Source: Pristimantibacillus sp052113225 (GTDB lineage Bacteria > Bacillota > Bacilli > Paenibacillales > Paenibacillaceae). Taken from it: a DNA stretch of 64,000 nucleotides. This document shows positions 26,908 through 36,065 of this stretch, piece by piece (position 1 is the first letter of the stretch; the number at the start of each line of letters is the position of its first letter). The translations under genes and the position numbers were made by a program. The notes beneath the pieces are model-generated. The model worked only from the letters and a program-made list of their open reading frames with translations, did no database searches and had not been told where the DNA came from. The stretch is taken from positions 682,001 through 746,000 of the forward strand of contig NZ_JBFRCT010000001.1 of the NCBI RefSeq assembly GCF_052113225.1, read 5' to 3'.

Positions 26908-27924
26908 TTAAGGAATGAAAAATTGCCTCACAACTCCTTTTCCATCCCCCACTTCAATCTCTGCCAACGCTCCGTTTATAAACGTCATTTGAGGAGGAAC
27001 ATGACCACAGTCGATATCATAAACAATCGGAATCTTCAATTCTTCCGCAAGCTCCTGATACATATCCTCCAACGTATAGTTACCGACTGGCCGATTAACC
27101 GCACTTCTGCCAAACAAAATACCTGCACAATGGTCAAACCAGCCCGCCAGCTTCATTTGCACAAGTGATCTCCGTATATCTGCTGTATTGAGCTCACAAT
27201 TTTCCAGATACCACACAATAGGTTCTTGCGAGATCACATTCTGTTGAAAATGCCGGACATCACCGTAAGGAGTCCCTATTAAATGTCTGATCACATCGAT
27301 ACAACCACCTAGTAAGCGCCCTTTAAATTTCACAGTCTCGTTCGAAACAACTTTCCAAGAGGTTTGCTCATTCAAATGAAAGATACATGGAGTAGGATCA
27401 TCATGATTCCATTCTTTTTGATAATAAGGTGATGAATTTTGAACGACAGATTCCCCGGTTTTAGTGGATAATGCCTCTTCCCACATCCCTGTCGTCTGAT
27501 CAGACCATTCTCCTCGCTGATCAATAAGATTTGCCCCATGTGCCGTGGCGATTCCTGTCTTTAATGTAACGGCCAGCAACAATACACTTATATCGGAATA
27601 GCCCATTATCCACTTGTTCTTGATCTGCTCCCAATCTATAAACTCCAACACTTCGATCAGCAGCTCACCACCCCAAGGTGGAAAAATCATTCCAATCGTA
27701 TCATCCTTCATCATCTGATTGAATTCCGTTGCCCTTACTTTCGCAGGAGCTGACTTCGCTTTATGCTCCGTCCACACGGTCTCTCCGCAAATCATGTGGT
27801 ATCCATTGGCCTCCATACGGCTGCAGGCTAATCTCAACAGTTCATGCAGGTCTGTACTTACTCCTGAGGAAGGCGCCGTTACCCCTATCATCGTACCTTC
27901 GTGAAGCAGCGGATACTGAATCAT
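26908..27924 (-). CDS. S66 family serine peptidase (LD-carboxypeptidase/MccF-like)
   Basis: About 338 residues. The IGVTAPSSG start, the nucleophile elbow IMGYSDIS near residue 115, the GRLLGGCID segment and the Glu/His region (YLENCE, DIDCGHVPP) match S66 peptidases. MccF-type members cleave microcin C-like peptide nucleotides and LD-carboxypeptidases trim muropeptides; the substrate here is unknown. I chose the ATG at 27924, with GGGGA 5 nt upstream, because the conserved domain starts there. An ATG at 27966 or longer forms up to 28074 overlap the preceding terminator. Confidence 0.8.
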   Translation of the reverse strand: MIQYPLLHEGTMIGVTAPSSGVSTDLHELLRLACSRMEANGYHMICGETVWTEHKAKSAPAKVRATEFNQMMKDDTIGMIFPPWGGELLIEVLEFIDWEQIKNKWIMGYSDISVLLLAVTLKTGIATAHGANLIDQRGEWSDQTTGMWEEALSTKTGESVVQNSSPYYQKEWNHDDPTPCIFHLNEQTSWKVVSNETVKFKGRLLGGCIDVIRHLIGTPYGDVRHFQQNVISQEPIVWYLENCELNTADIRRSLVQMKLAGWFDHCAGILFGRSAVNRPVGNYTLEDMYQELAEELKIPIVYDIDCGHVPPQMTFINGALAEIEVGDGKGVVRQFFIP

Positions 27925-27997
27925 ATAAATCCCCATTTCCATAGAATGATTAACTAAATACGACATCCGTTTCGAATATCCCTCCAAATGACGAAAA

Positions 27998-28027
27998 CAA
28001 AAAAAAGCAGACCGGATACCGGTCTGC
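27998..28027 (-). terminator. Terminator of the iron alcohol dehydrogenase gene
   Basis: Perfect stem GCAGACCGG-TAT-CCGGTCTGC followed by eight T residues in minus orientation, 16 bp past the stop codon. Confidence 0.92.
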
Positions 28028-28042
28028 TCCCCACTCAATTCC

Positions 28043-29206
28043 TTACATCGACAAACGATAAATCGCCGCCACATCTTCTTTCTTCAGCTTGCGGAAGTTA
28101 CCGCGTGTACCGCTGCCTGTTGTTTTCTCAGCCATTTCTTCGAGTCGGCTGTCATCAATATCATAATCCGCGAGGCGCGAAGGAGCGCCAATCGAATTCC
28201 AGAACTCACGGAGCTTCGCGATTCCCTCCCGTGCAACCTCGAGATCGTCACGACCTGCTGCTTCAACTCCGAATACATTTACCGCGAATTGCTTAAAGCG
28301 TCCTACATTATCTTCAACCACATAGTTCATCCAGTTCGGGAACAGGATAGCCAGACCACCACCATGCGGAATATCGTATACAGCGGAGACAGCATGCTCC
28401 ATATCATGGTTCGCCCAATCGCCGATTACACCCATCGACAGCGTACCGTTCAGTGCCATTGTGCCGCAATACAAAATCGTTTCACGCAGCTTTACATTCG
28501 TCAGATCATTCACAAGGCCTGGAGCCGTCGCAATAACTGTACGCAGGATCGTCTCACAGAAGCCGTCCTGAACCGGCGTGTTGGAATCATGGTGGAAATA
28601 TTGCTCGATCACATGTGCCATCATATCGACCATACCATAGACCGTATGATCCTTTGGAGCACTTGCCGTAAACGCAGGATCAAGAATCGAGAAAGTCGGG
28701 TAAGCAAGGACATTGCCCCAGCCATGCTTCTCGAGTGTTTCTTCATTCGTAATAACAGAACCGGAATTCATCTCTGAGCCGGTTGCCGCTAGTGTAAGAA
28801 CCGTACCAAGCGGCAGAGCTGCTTCCGGCTTCGCTTTCCGGCTGACGACATCCCAGAAGTTCCCCTCATATTTCGCAGCAATGATGATTGCTTTCGCACA
28901 GTCAATTGTACTGCCGCCGCCAACTGCAAGCACCCAATCAATGGACTCCGAACGGCATAGATCAGCACCGCGGTGTACTGTCGATAGACGCGGGTTAGGC
29001 TCAACTCCGCTGAGCTCAGTAACTGAACAGCCAGCTTCATTCAGCTTCGCAAGAACTTGCTCATATAGTCCGTTACGCTTAATGCTGCCACCACCGTAGA
29101 CAAGCAGTACACGTTTACCAAGGCTAGCTGCTTCGACAGGAAGCTGTTTCAGTTGCCCTTCACCAAAATGCAGGCGGGTAGGGTTATAGTATGTAAATGG
29201 ATTCAT
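28043..29206 (-). CDS. Iron-containing alcohol dehydrogenase (butanol dehydrogenase-like)
   Basis: 387 residues. The NAD-binding region VYGGGSIKRNG and VGGGSTIDCAKA, and the metal-binding His cluster (MAHVIEQYFHH and the NHDMEHAVSAVYDIPHGGGLAI block), are those of group III Fe-ADHs such as YugJ/BdhA. It probably reduces aldehydes with NAD(P)H. GGAGAG precedes the ATG. It is flanked by terminators, so it is likely monocistronic. Confidence 0.88.
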   Translation of the reverse strand: MNPFTYYNPTRLHFGEGQLKQLPVEAASLGKRVLLVYGGGSIKRNGLYEQVLAKLNEAGCSVTELSGVEPNPRLSTVHRGADLCRSESIDWVLAVGGGSTIDCAKAIIIAAKYEGNFWDVVSRKAKPEAALPLGTVLTLAATGSEMNSGSVITNEETLEKHGWGNVLAYPTFSILDPAFTASAPKDHTVYGMVDMMAHVIEQYFHHDSNTPVQDGFCETILRTVIATAPGLVNDLTNVKLRETILYCGTMALNGTLSMGVIGDWANHDMEHAVSAVYDIPHGGGLAILFPNWMNYVVEDNVGRFKQFAVNVFGVEAAGRDDLEVAREGIAKLREFWNSIGAPSRLADYDIDDSRLEEMAEKTTGSGTRGNFRKLKKEDVAAIYRLSM

Positions 29207-29250
29207 GGTTTATCTCTCTCCTTTAAGGTACATGATTTTTATTGGGTGAA

Positions 29251-29292
29251 AAAGAAAGAGAAGCGTTCTTCATAAAAAAGAACCGCCTCTCC
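29251..29292 (-). terminator. Terminator after ricA
   Basis: Arms AGAGGCGGTTCTT and AAGAACGCTTCTCT pair around a short loop in minus orientation, followed by TTCTTTTTC. Confidence 0.75.
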
Positions 29293-29299
29293 ATTTATT

Positions 29300-29785
29300 T
29301 TAGTCACATTCTTCAGGCGCTTCAACTTGAGCGTCTTCTACATTGATTTTCTCCGATACGGTATCACGAACGATTGAGATAACAAGCTGCAGCAAATAGT
29401 TAATGTCGGATTGGCTTTGCTGGAACTCCGATACGATTGGAATGCCGTCCAGTTCATCCTGCAGCGTTTCCATTTCGCCTTCGATTTTTTTCACCATTTG
29501 CTCATTCTTGAAGGTTGTTTCAAAGGCTACCACTTCTTTTTGCTTCTTCTTGATCATTGTGATAAGCGATTGAACGCGGTCATTGCCTTGAATTTGCTTC
29601 TCGGCACGGCGATATTGCTGTACTTCCTCGGAAGTAAAGATCAGGCCAGCGAGCTCCTTCGCTTTTTCCATAATATCTTCACGTACGAGAAGGTCACGTG
29701 TATCAAATTTCGGCACATCACACGAGTGGCCATCCTCATGATCATGATGGTGGTGATTATTAACTGCAGTCTGCTGTTCGGACAT
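29300..29785 (-). CDS. ricA: YmcA/RicA-type YlbF-family regulator of RNA maturation and competence/sporulation
   Basis: 161 residues. The helical YlbF/DUF964 domain occupies about residues 30-145. Before it comes an unusual N-terminal tail with four consecutive His, then DHEDGH and a Cys; another Cys is in the C-terminal EECD. In B. subtilis RicA acts with YlbF and YaaT as an Fe-S complex that promotes RNase Y-dependent mRNA processing and Spo0A activation. Its position right after miaB is the same as in B. subtilis, which supports the assignment. It starts 31 bp after miaB and ends at a terminator. Confidence 0.85.
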   Translation of the reverse strand: MSEQQTAVNNHHHHDHEDGHSCDVPKFDTRDLLVREDIMEKAKELAGLIFTSEEVQQYRRAEKQIQGNDRVQSLITMIKKKQKEVVAFETTFKNEQMVKKIEGEMETLQDELDGIPIVSEFQQSQSDINYLLQLVISIVRDTVSEKINVEDAQVEAPEECD

Positions 29786-29816
29786 CTATCATCTCTCCCA
29801 TTATTTGAGTCACAAC

Positions 29817-31388
29817 TTAAGATACATTGCTGGCGGAATTCGCCAATGGTTCTGCTTTAATATACCATGTTTTTGCTTCTGTTACACGAACATGTACAAA
29901 TTGTCCAATCCATTCCTTTGGACCCTCTAAGTGAACGAGCATATTCGTACGAGTCCGGCCTGCCAAAATATGCGAATTGTTCTTACTCTCTCCTTCGACA
30001 AGCACCTCAACAATCTCGCCTTCCATCCGTTCATGGCTCTTGCGGCCAAGCTCTGCCATCAGCTCATTGAGCCTCTTCAGACGCTGCTTCTTTACGTCAG
30101 CAGGGACATTGTCTTCCATACCTGCAGCTGGCGTTCCCTCACGAGGTGAGTAGATGAATGTATAGGCAAAGTCGAAACCAACCTTCTGAACTAACGACAT
30201 CGTCTCCTCAAATTGCTCATCCGTCTCACCAGGGAAACCAACGATAATATCGGTTGAGAGAGAAACATTCGGAATCGCGCGTTTAATCTTGGCAACTAGC
30301 TCCATATAGAGTTCGCTCGAATATTTGCGGCTCATTCGTTTGAGTACTTCCGTGCTGCCGGATTGGACCGGCAGATGAATATGCTCAACCAAATTGCCTC
30401 CCTCAGCCAGCACATCAATCAGATGATCGTCGAAATCCCGCGGATGGCTGGTCGTAAACCTAACCCTAGGAATATCTATCTTTGAAATATCAAACATCAA
30501 ATCGCCAAATCGGTAAGAGATATCTTTAAAATCCTTGCCGTAGGCGTTTACATTTTGTCCAAGCAGAGTAATCTCTTTAAACCCTTGGCGAGCGAGCTCA
30601 CGAACTTCGGCAATCACATCCTCCGGACGACGGCTGCGCTCCTTGCCTCTTGTGTATGGCACAATGCAGTATGTACAGAATTTATCGCAGCCGTACATGA
30701 TGTTTACCCATGCACGCATGCCATCCCGCTTCTTGGGCATATTTTCGATGATGTCGCCTTCTTTGGACCAAACCTCAACGACCATCTCCTTGCTGAAGTA
30801 AGCGTTTTGTAACAAATGCGGTAACCGATGAATGTTATGAGTACCAAAAATCATATCGACAAAAGCATGCTTTTGCAGGATTTTGCCTACTACTGATTCT
30901 TCCTGGGACATGCATCCGCAAACACCTAATAGCAGACCAGGCTTTTGCAGCTTTAACGTCTTTAGATGTCCAAGCTCACCAAATACTTTATCTTCGGCAT
31001 TTTCCCGAATGGCGCATGTATTAAGCAGGATCACATCCGCCTGCTGGCGATCTTCCGTGGCTGCATAGCCCATCTCTTCGAACATGCCCTTCATCACTTC
31101 TGTGTCATGCTCATTCATTTGGCAGCCGTATGTTTGTATGAAGTAAAATTTCCCTTTACCGAGTGTTTGAAGCTCCTCAGGAATGATGAAATCATAATGA
31201 ACTTCAATGTCTTCTTTGCCGCGTTTCTTTTCTTCTTTGTAATCTGGTGTGGAGTTAATTTGAACGTTCCGGCCTTTAATGCGATAGGTCGTTCCCCCGT
31301 CTTCCTCACTTAGCACCTTAGCATCCGAGAAGTCAAAGTATTTGGAATAGTCTTTAACCTTGTCGGCTTGAGCTTTACCCTTAGACAT
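29817..31388 (-). CDS. miaB: tRNA-2-methylthio-N6-dimethylallyladenosine synthase
   Basis: 523 residues. The N-terminal UPF0004 domain has YGCQMNEHD and NTCAIRENA, with Cys residues for the auxiliary cluster (the third in GVCGCM). The radical SAM motif is GCDKFCTYCIVPYTRG, and a C-terminal TRAM domain is present. It methylthiolates A37 of tRNAs. An N-terminal charged extension of about 70 residues is usual in Bacillota. It is co-transcribed with ricA. Confidence 0.95.
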   Translation of the reverse strand: MSKGKAQADKVKDYSKYFDFSDAKVLSEEDGGTTYRIKGRNVQINSTPDYKEEKKRGKEDIEVHYDFIIPEELQTLGKGKFYFIQTYGCQMNEHDTEVMKGMFEEMGYAATEDRQQADVILLNTCAIRENAEDKVFGELGHLKTLKLQKPGLLLGVCGCMSQEESVVGKILQKHAFVDMIFGTHNIHRLPHLLQNAYFSKEMVVEVWSKEGDIIENMPKKRDGMRAWVNIMYGCDKFCTYCIVPYTRGKERSRRPEDVIAEVRELARQGFKEITLLGQNVNAYGKDFKDISYRFGDLMFDISKIDIPRVRFTTSHPRDFDDHLIDVLAEGGNLVEHIHLPVQSGSTEVLKRMSRKYSSELYMELVAKIKRAIPNVSLSTDIIVGFPGETDEQFEETMSLVQKVGFDFAYTFIYSPREGTPAAGMEDNVPADVKKQRLKRLNELMAELGRKSHERMEGEIVEVLVEGESKNNSHILAGRTRTNMLVHLEGPKEWIGQFVHVRVTEAKTWYIKAEPLANSASNVS

Positions 31389-31473
31389 GGTTGTTCACTT
31401 CCCTCTACATGAAATATCCCTAATACAAAATTATAGCATAACTGCCTCATCGATATCTATTCATCCATGGCTG

Positions 31474-31516
31474 ACAAAAGAGGCTGACAACGGTGTATCC
31501 CGCTTGTCAGCCTCTC
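31474..31516 (-). terminator. Terminator after pduL
   Basis: Stem GAGGCTGACA / TGTCAGCCTC followed by TTTTG in minus orientation, between the pduL stop and miaB. Confidence 0.85.
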
Positions 31517-31531
31517 TGTCCACTCATCGAC

Positions 31532-32107
31532 CTATTCGATGATTTCTGCCGTATCACCGTTCTTGATGCCTGCAGCATTCGCCTCATCGGTATCAATATG
31601 CATATCCAGTGCAAAGTCCGGAGATACACGAGCAATCACATGCTCGAATACAACGCCACGCTCGCCTTGGAAGCGAACTTTCAGCTGTTGTTTATCGGCA
31701 ATCCCCCACTTGTCGGCATCTGAGGTATGGAAGTGAATGTGACGAGCAGCAACGATTACGCCCTCTTCAATTGTAACTTCACCAGCTGGTCCTTTAAGGG
31801 TGATGCCGGCCGAGCCTGCAATATTGCCAGATTCCCGTACAGGCGGGTTTACACCAAGCGAGAACGCATCTGTACGCGATACTTCCAGTTGTGTAGACGG
31901 GCGTACAGGACCCAGAATTCTTACTTTTGGGAAAGTACCTTTTGGTCCGATGACTGCAACCGTCTCATTAGCAGCATATTGACCAGGCTGCGACAACGGT
32001 TTAGCAACCGTTAGTTCACTGCCTTCTCCAAATAATATAGCGACATGCTCCGCAGATAAATGAATATGTCTTGCCGATACGCCCACGGGCACTAATTTTT
32101 GTTCCAT
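31532..32107 (-). CDS. pduL: Phosphate propanoyl/acetyltransferase PduL
   Basis: 191 residues, two PduL domains. The zinc-binding motifs SARHIHLS (about 11-18) and AARHIHFHTSDADKWG (about 123-138) are intact. It interconverts acyl-CoA and acyl-phosphate. There is no N-terminal encapsulation peptide and no microcompartment gene nearby, so it probably serves as a cytosolic housekeeping phosphotransacylase next to the KorAB 2-oxoacid oxidoreductase. AAAGGAG precedes the ATG. Confidence 0.9.
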   Translation of the reverse strand: MEQKLVPVGVSARHIHLSAEHVAILFGEGSELTVAKPLSQPGQYAANETVAVIGPKGTFPKVRILGPVRPSTQLEVSRTDAFSLGVNPPVRESGNIAGSAGITLKGPAGEVTIEEGVIVAARHIHFHTSDADKWGIADKQQLKVRFQGERGVVFEHVIARVSPDFALDMHIDTDEANAAGIKNGDTAEIIE

Positions 32108-32134
32108 TTGTTTTTACTCCTTTGTAATCCCATC

Positions 32135-32178
32135 AAAATTAAAAAGCATACGGCCTCTTGTAAAAAAAGGCCGTATGC
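32135..32178 (-). terminator. Terminator after korB
   Basis: Perfect 10-bp stem GCATACGGCC / GGCCGTATGC, then TTTTTAATTTT on the minus strand. Confidence 0.9.
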
Positions 32179-32189
32179 CCATCATACAC

Positions 32190-33056
32190 CTATTTAAATT
32201 CCGCTACAAGCTTCGCAAAGTGCTCTTCGGACAGCGAAAGATCTTGTTTAGCCAGTGCTTCCGGGCGGAAGCCTGTAATCATATCCTCATATGATTTACG
32301 CACCGTATTCTGATAGATCAGACCCGTCAGCATGCCGTTTGTTTCCATGATTTTATTCATCGCGGTTACGCGGTTAGTAGGATCGTAATCCGGGAATTGC
32401 TCCAGGTTAACGATATTTTCTTTGAACCAGTCGTACGTGTTGATTTTGTTAAACGTTACACATGGGCTAAAAACATTGATCAGCGAGAAGCCTTCATGCT
32501 TAATACCTGCTTCGATTAAGGCAGTCAACTGTTTCAGATCACTGGAGAACGATTGGGCTACAAAAGTAGCACCTGCAGATAAAGCAATCTCAAGCGGCGA
32601 CAATGTCGACTCGATCGAGCCTTCCGGCGTCGATTTGGTCTTAAAGCCTTCTGCGCTTCGCGGAGACGTTTGCCCTTTTGTCAGACCATAGATTTGGTTA
32701 TCCATAACGATATACGTGATGTTCAGGTTACGACGAATGGCATGCACGGTATGACCCATACCAATTGCGAATCCGTCGCCGTCACCTCCAGATGCGATAA
32801 CGGTCAGCTCGCGGTTAGCAAGCTTAACACCCTGCGCGATAGGAAGCGCACGGCCATGAATACCATGAAGGCCATATGCGTTAATGTAACCGGAAATACG
32901 GCCGGAACAGCCGATACCCGAAATAACAGCAAGCTCTTCCGGCTCAAGGCCTACATTAGCTGCCGCACGTTGAATAGCTGCTTGGATGGAGAAGTCTCCG
33001 CAGCCCGGGCACCAGTTCGGCTTCACATTATTTCTAAACTCTTTAAACGTTGCCAT
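32190..33056 (-). CDS. korB: 2-oxoacid:ferredoxin oxidoreductase, beta subunit
   Basis: About 288 residues. The NWCPGCGDFSIQAA start and the thiamine diphosphate site GDGDGFAIGMGHTVHAIRRN with DNQIYGLTKGQ are typical of KorB/PorB. With KorA it oxidatively decarboxylates a 2-oxoacid (2-oxoglutarate or pyruvate type) with ferredoxin. The ATG at 33056 follows AAGGAG at 11 nt and lies 2 nt after the korA stop. Confidence 0.88.
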   Translation of the reverse strand: MATFKEFRNNVKPNWCPGCGDFSIQAAIQRAAANVGLEPEELAVISGIGCSGRISGYINAYGLHGIHGRALPIAQGVKLANRELTVIASGGDGDGFAIGMGHTVHAIRRNLNITYIVMDNQIYGLTKGQTSPRSAEGFKTKSTPEGSIESTLSPLEIALSAGATFVAQSFSSDLKQLTALIEAGIKHEGFSLINVFSPCVTFNKINTYDWFKENIVNLEQFPDYDPTNRVTAMNKIMETNGMLTGLIYQNTVRKSYEDMITGFRPEALAKQDLSLSEEHFAKLVAEFK

Positions 33057-33058
33057 AA

Positions 33059-34792
33059 TTAGTCCAACTCCTTGCACGCTTTATAAACTTCAGATGGCAG
33101 GAACGGATTGCCGTCATATTTCAGCAGGTTGCGGATTTTTTCAGCAAAGCCTGCATTCATTTTGATCTGGCCAGCGAGCTGTGCCGTCGCATTGTTCTCG
33201 ATAACAACGACTTTTTTCGCCTGTTGCAAGTGAGGAAGCAATTGCTCTGTAGGGAACGGATGAATCTGACGGATCGTAATGTGGTTCGTTGTAATACCGT
33301 CGTTTGCCAGCCATTCGCGGGCTTGATCGATCGTGCCACCTGTTGAGCCCATGCCAATAATGAGAAGATCCGGCGTCTCGTTAGGAGCATCAACGCGAAG
33401 ACCTTCACGAATGAAGAGATCATCCAGCTTATGCAGACGTTTATCCATCATTTTCAGACGGTTAGTGGCACTCTCCGAAGGACGTCCTGTCTCGTCATGT
33501 TCCACGCCAGTAACATGGTGAATACCATTTTTGGCACCAGGCAGTATACGAGGCGATACGCCGTCTTCAGTGAGCTCATAACGTTTAAACAGCTGATGCT
33601 GCTCAAGCTCTGGCCCTTCTTCTACCAGCTTGCCGCGGTTGATCTGGATCGAATTAAAGTCAAACGGCTCACAGGATTGTTTGCCGAGCGACAGCTGAAG
33701 ATCCGTCATCACGATAACGGGTACTTGATACTGCTCAGCCAGGTTAAAGGCTTCGATCATATCATAGAAGCAGTCCTCGATCGATGCCGGTGCGATAACG
33801 ATCTTTGGAATCTCGCCATGCGTTCCGTATACCATCGCGTTCAAGTCGGATTGCTCTTGCTTCGTTGGCAAGCCTGTGGAAGGACCACCGCGCTGCGTAT
33901 CCACAATGACAAGCGGAGTCTCCGTCATACCTGCAAGGCCAATTGCCTCCATCATCAGAGACAGACCAGGTCCGGCAGATGCCGTCATCGTACGGACACC
34001 GGCATAGTTAGCGCCAATTGCCATCGTAACAGCTGCGATTTCGTCTTCCGTTTGAACAACTGTACCGCCAAGTGCAGGAAGCTTCTTAATAAGATATTCC
34101 ATAATCTCAGATGCGGGAGTAATTGGATACGCTGACATAAGCCGGCAGCCAGCTGCAATACAACCAAGCCCAATTGCTTCGTTGCCAATCATAAACAGCT
34201 TTTGCTGGCCATCTGCATCACCCAGCTTAAACTCGTCAAGTGGTCCACCCGCTTGCTCTAGTACGAACTCCGCACCAAGCTTAACCGCTTCGATATTTTT
34301 CTCCACGATTGCTGCGCCTTTACGTCCGAACTCTTCTTCTACTGCTTTATTGAATACTTCAAGCGGCAGCCCAAGCAGTGCCCAGGATGCGCCGGAAGCA
34401 ACCATGTTCTTCATTAGGGAAGTACCAAGCTCTTCTGCCATCTTCGTAATGGGTACTGCGAAGAGTCTAGCATCGATTCCTTCAGGTACAACCGGATTAA
34501 ACTTCGCATCTGCCACGATTACGCCGCCGGTGCGAAGCTCTTTTGCATTCAGATCTATACTTTCTTGGTCGAACGCCACGAGGATGTCCAGATCATCGGA
34601 GATCGCCCGAATTGGGTATGTGCTGATTCGAATCTTATTATTCGTATGTCCGCCCTTGATTCGCGACGAGAAATGACGATATCCATATAGATAATACCCA
34701 AGCCGGTTAAGCGCCGTGGAAAAGATACGGTCCGTACTTTCGACGCCTTCCCCTTGTTGCCCTCCGATCTTCCAAGACAATTGACTAATCAA
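33059..34792 (-). CDS. korA: 2-oxoacid:ferredoxin oxidoreductase, alpha subunit (gamma-alpha fusion)
   Basis: About 577 residues. The N-terminal gamma domain (LSWKIGGQQGEGVES, GHTNNKIRIS) is followed by the alpha domain (GNEAIGLGCIAAG, SAYPITPASEIMEYL, TASAGPGLSLMMEAIGLAGMTETPLVIVDTQRGGPSTGLPTK) and a C-terminal transketolase-like domain. Start choice: GAGGAG lies directly against an ATG at 34801 but 9 nt before the TTG at 34792, which also gives the family start (M-I-S-Q-L-S-W-K). It is the first gene of the korAB operon. The clostridial-type 2-oxoglutarate enzyme is the likeliest activity, but pyruvate cannot be excluded. Confidence 0.87.
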   Translation of the reverse strand: MISQLSWKIGGQQGEGVESTDRIFSTALNRLGYYLYGYRHFSSRIKGGHTNNKIRISTYPIRAISDDLDILVAFDQESIDLNAKELRTGGVIVADAKFNPVVPEGIDARLFAVPITKMAEELGTSLMKNMVASGASWALLGLPLEVFNKAVEEEFGRKGAAIVEKNIEAVKLGAEFVLEQAGGPLDEFKLGDADGQQKLFMIGNEAIGLGCIAAGCRLMSAYPITPASEIMEYLIKKLPALGGTVVQTEDEIAAVTMAIGANYAGVRTMTASAGPGLSLMMEAIGLAGMTETPLVIVDTQRGGPSTGLPTKQEQSDLNAMVYGTHGEIPKIVIAPASIEDCFYDMIEAFNLAEQYQVPVIVMTDLQLSLGKQSCEPFDFNSIQINRGKLVEEGPELEQHQLFKRYELTEDGVSPRILPGAKNGIHHVTGVEHDETGRPSESATNRLKMMDKRLHKLDDLFIREGLRVDAPNETPDLLIIGMGSTGGTIDQAREWLANDGITTNHITIRQIHPFPTEQLLPHLQQAKKVVVIENNATAQLAGQIKMNAGFAEKIRNLLKYDGNPFLPSEVYKACKELD

Positions 34793-34885
34793 AACGCCCA
34801 TCTCCTCTTTTTGATGGCTTAAGCCGCGTACATTACTAAGGCAATATCCAACAATAATTTGTATTATGAATAAACAGTCACAACA

Positions 34886-34930
34886 AGTGTAAAGGTGTGG
34901 TTTGAAAATTGCAAGATGTAAACGCTTAAT
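34886..34930 (-). promoter_or_regulatory. Candidate korAB promoter with a CcpA (cre)-like site
   Basis: TTGCAA (34909-34914) and TACACT (34886-34891) are 17 bp apart in minus orientation. Just upstream, TGTAAACGCTTAAT (34917-34930, plus strand) matches the cre consensus TGWAARCGYTWNCW except for one base. Sites upstream of the -35 often activate, so overflow-metabolism control of korAB is possible. Confidence 0.45.
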
Positions 34931-34989
34931 GATCACATAATCATTTTCGATTGAATTTATAGCGGATTAAGATCGGACAAAGCGGTTCA

Positions 34990-35934
34990 TTACACCGGCA
35001 AATGGGCAGCTAAAAATGAAAGCGCATTACCCGATAAAAACTGCTTGGTCTGCTGTTCCGTGTACCTTTTCAGCAGCGCCTCCCGAAGCCTGTACACCTC
35101 ACCAGGATGAGTTAAACCACTTACATATTTATCGATTCCGTCAAAGTCTGATCCAAGCATAAGATGCTGCTCACCGCCAAGCTCACATATGTGTTCGATA
35201 TGTCTTAGCACATGATCGATTGTGACCTGCTCCCCTTCAGCTACGAACCAAGGTACATATGTCACACCGATTAAGCCCTGCAGAGCGAGAATAGCTTTTA
35301 TTTGTTCATCCGTCAGATTACGGGGATGGTTAAGAAGCGCTTTTGCGTTTGAATGAGAAGCTATAATCGTCCTTGATGCTAGATCCGCTACATCCCAGAA
35401 CGCCCGCTCAGACAAATGCGATACATCCACCAGTATACCCAGATTATCGCATTCTTGGACGAATGCTCTCCCCTTCGCCGTTAGACCCCCTCCTCGAGGC
35501 TCCATAACGCCGTCTGCGGCCCAGTTCGCATAATTCCAGGTTAGTCCTGCTGCTCGCACGCCAAGGCGGTGTAGAAGTCTTAGAATGGGAATACTGCCCT
35601 GCAGTCCATCTACTCCTTCAAGGGACAGCAAGGCGCCTATCTTACCAGTAGCCAGACCTTCTCTTAGATCGGCTTGATTGCGTACGAGCATCATATCGGG
35701 ACAAGTAAGCACCTGTTCATAGAAATGATCGATACTTTCTAGAATGGGTTCAATAGAGCCATTTAACTTTTCCGGTATGTAGACCGCGAACGTTTGAAGA
35801 ACTGCACCTGATTCCTTTAATCGCTCATACGTTACATCAAGTGCATTAGATTCACTATTTCGGAAAGAAAGCTTCGGATCAACTAGCAGTTTGCTTAATA
35901 CATCACAATGAAAATCCGCCACCGTAAAGGTCAT
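34990..35934 (-). CDS. Membrane dipeptidase (M19, renal dipeptidase family)
   Basis: 314 residues. The metal ligands are visible: H9-x-D11 (DFHCD), the bridging Glu in SLEGVDGL near residue 105, His in ASHSNAKAL, and the Asp in LGSDFDGI. Despite the family name there is no signal peptide or anchor. It hydrolyses dipeptides, probably including D-amino-acid dipeptides. It stands alone between korA and spoVS. Confidence 0.9.
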   Translation of the reverse strand: MTFTVADFHCDVLSKLLVDPKLSFRNSESNALDVTYERLKESGAVLQTFAVYIPEKLNGSIEPILESIDHFYEQVLTCPDMMLVRNQADLREGLATGKIGALLSLEGVDGLQGSIPILRLLHRLGVRAAGLTWNYANWAADGVMEPRGGGLTAKGRAFVQECDNLGILVDVSHLSERAFWDVADLASRTIIASHSNAKALLNHPRNLTDEQIKAILALQGLIGVTYVPWFVAEGEQVTIDHVLRHIEHICELGGEQHLMLGSDFDGIDKYVSGLTHPGEVYRLREALLKRYTEQQTKQFLSGNALSFLAAHLPV

Positions 35935-35985
35935 ATCGCACCGCCTTTTACAACCAAGATGAATAATTGGATTAACCCCAACAAA

Positions 35986-36018
35986 GCAAAAAACCTGTCT
36001 ACTACGTAAACAGGTTCA
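35986..36018 (-). terminator. spoVS terminator
   Basis: AACCTGT-TTACGTAGTAG-ACAGGTT stem followed by TTTTG in minus orientation, about 50 bp past the spoVS stop. Confidence 0.8.
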
Positions 36019-36065
36019 AATACCCGGTCTAATTCAGTCCCGCACTTGACGTTTGGTTATTCGAA

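Noticed and set aside
30555..31313. Plus-strand ORFs opposite miaB
   Set aside because: They are antisense shadows; the minus strand carries intact MiaB motifs.
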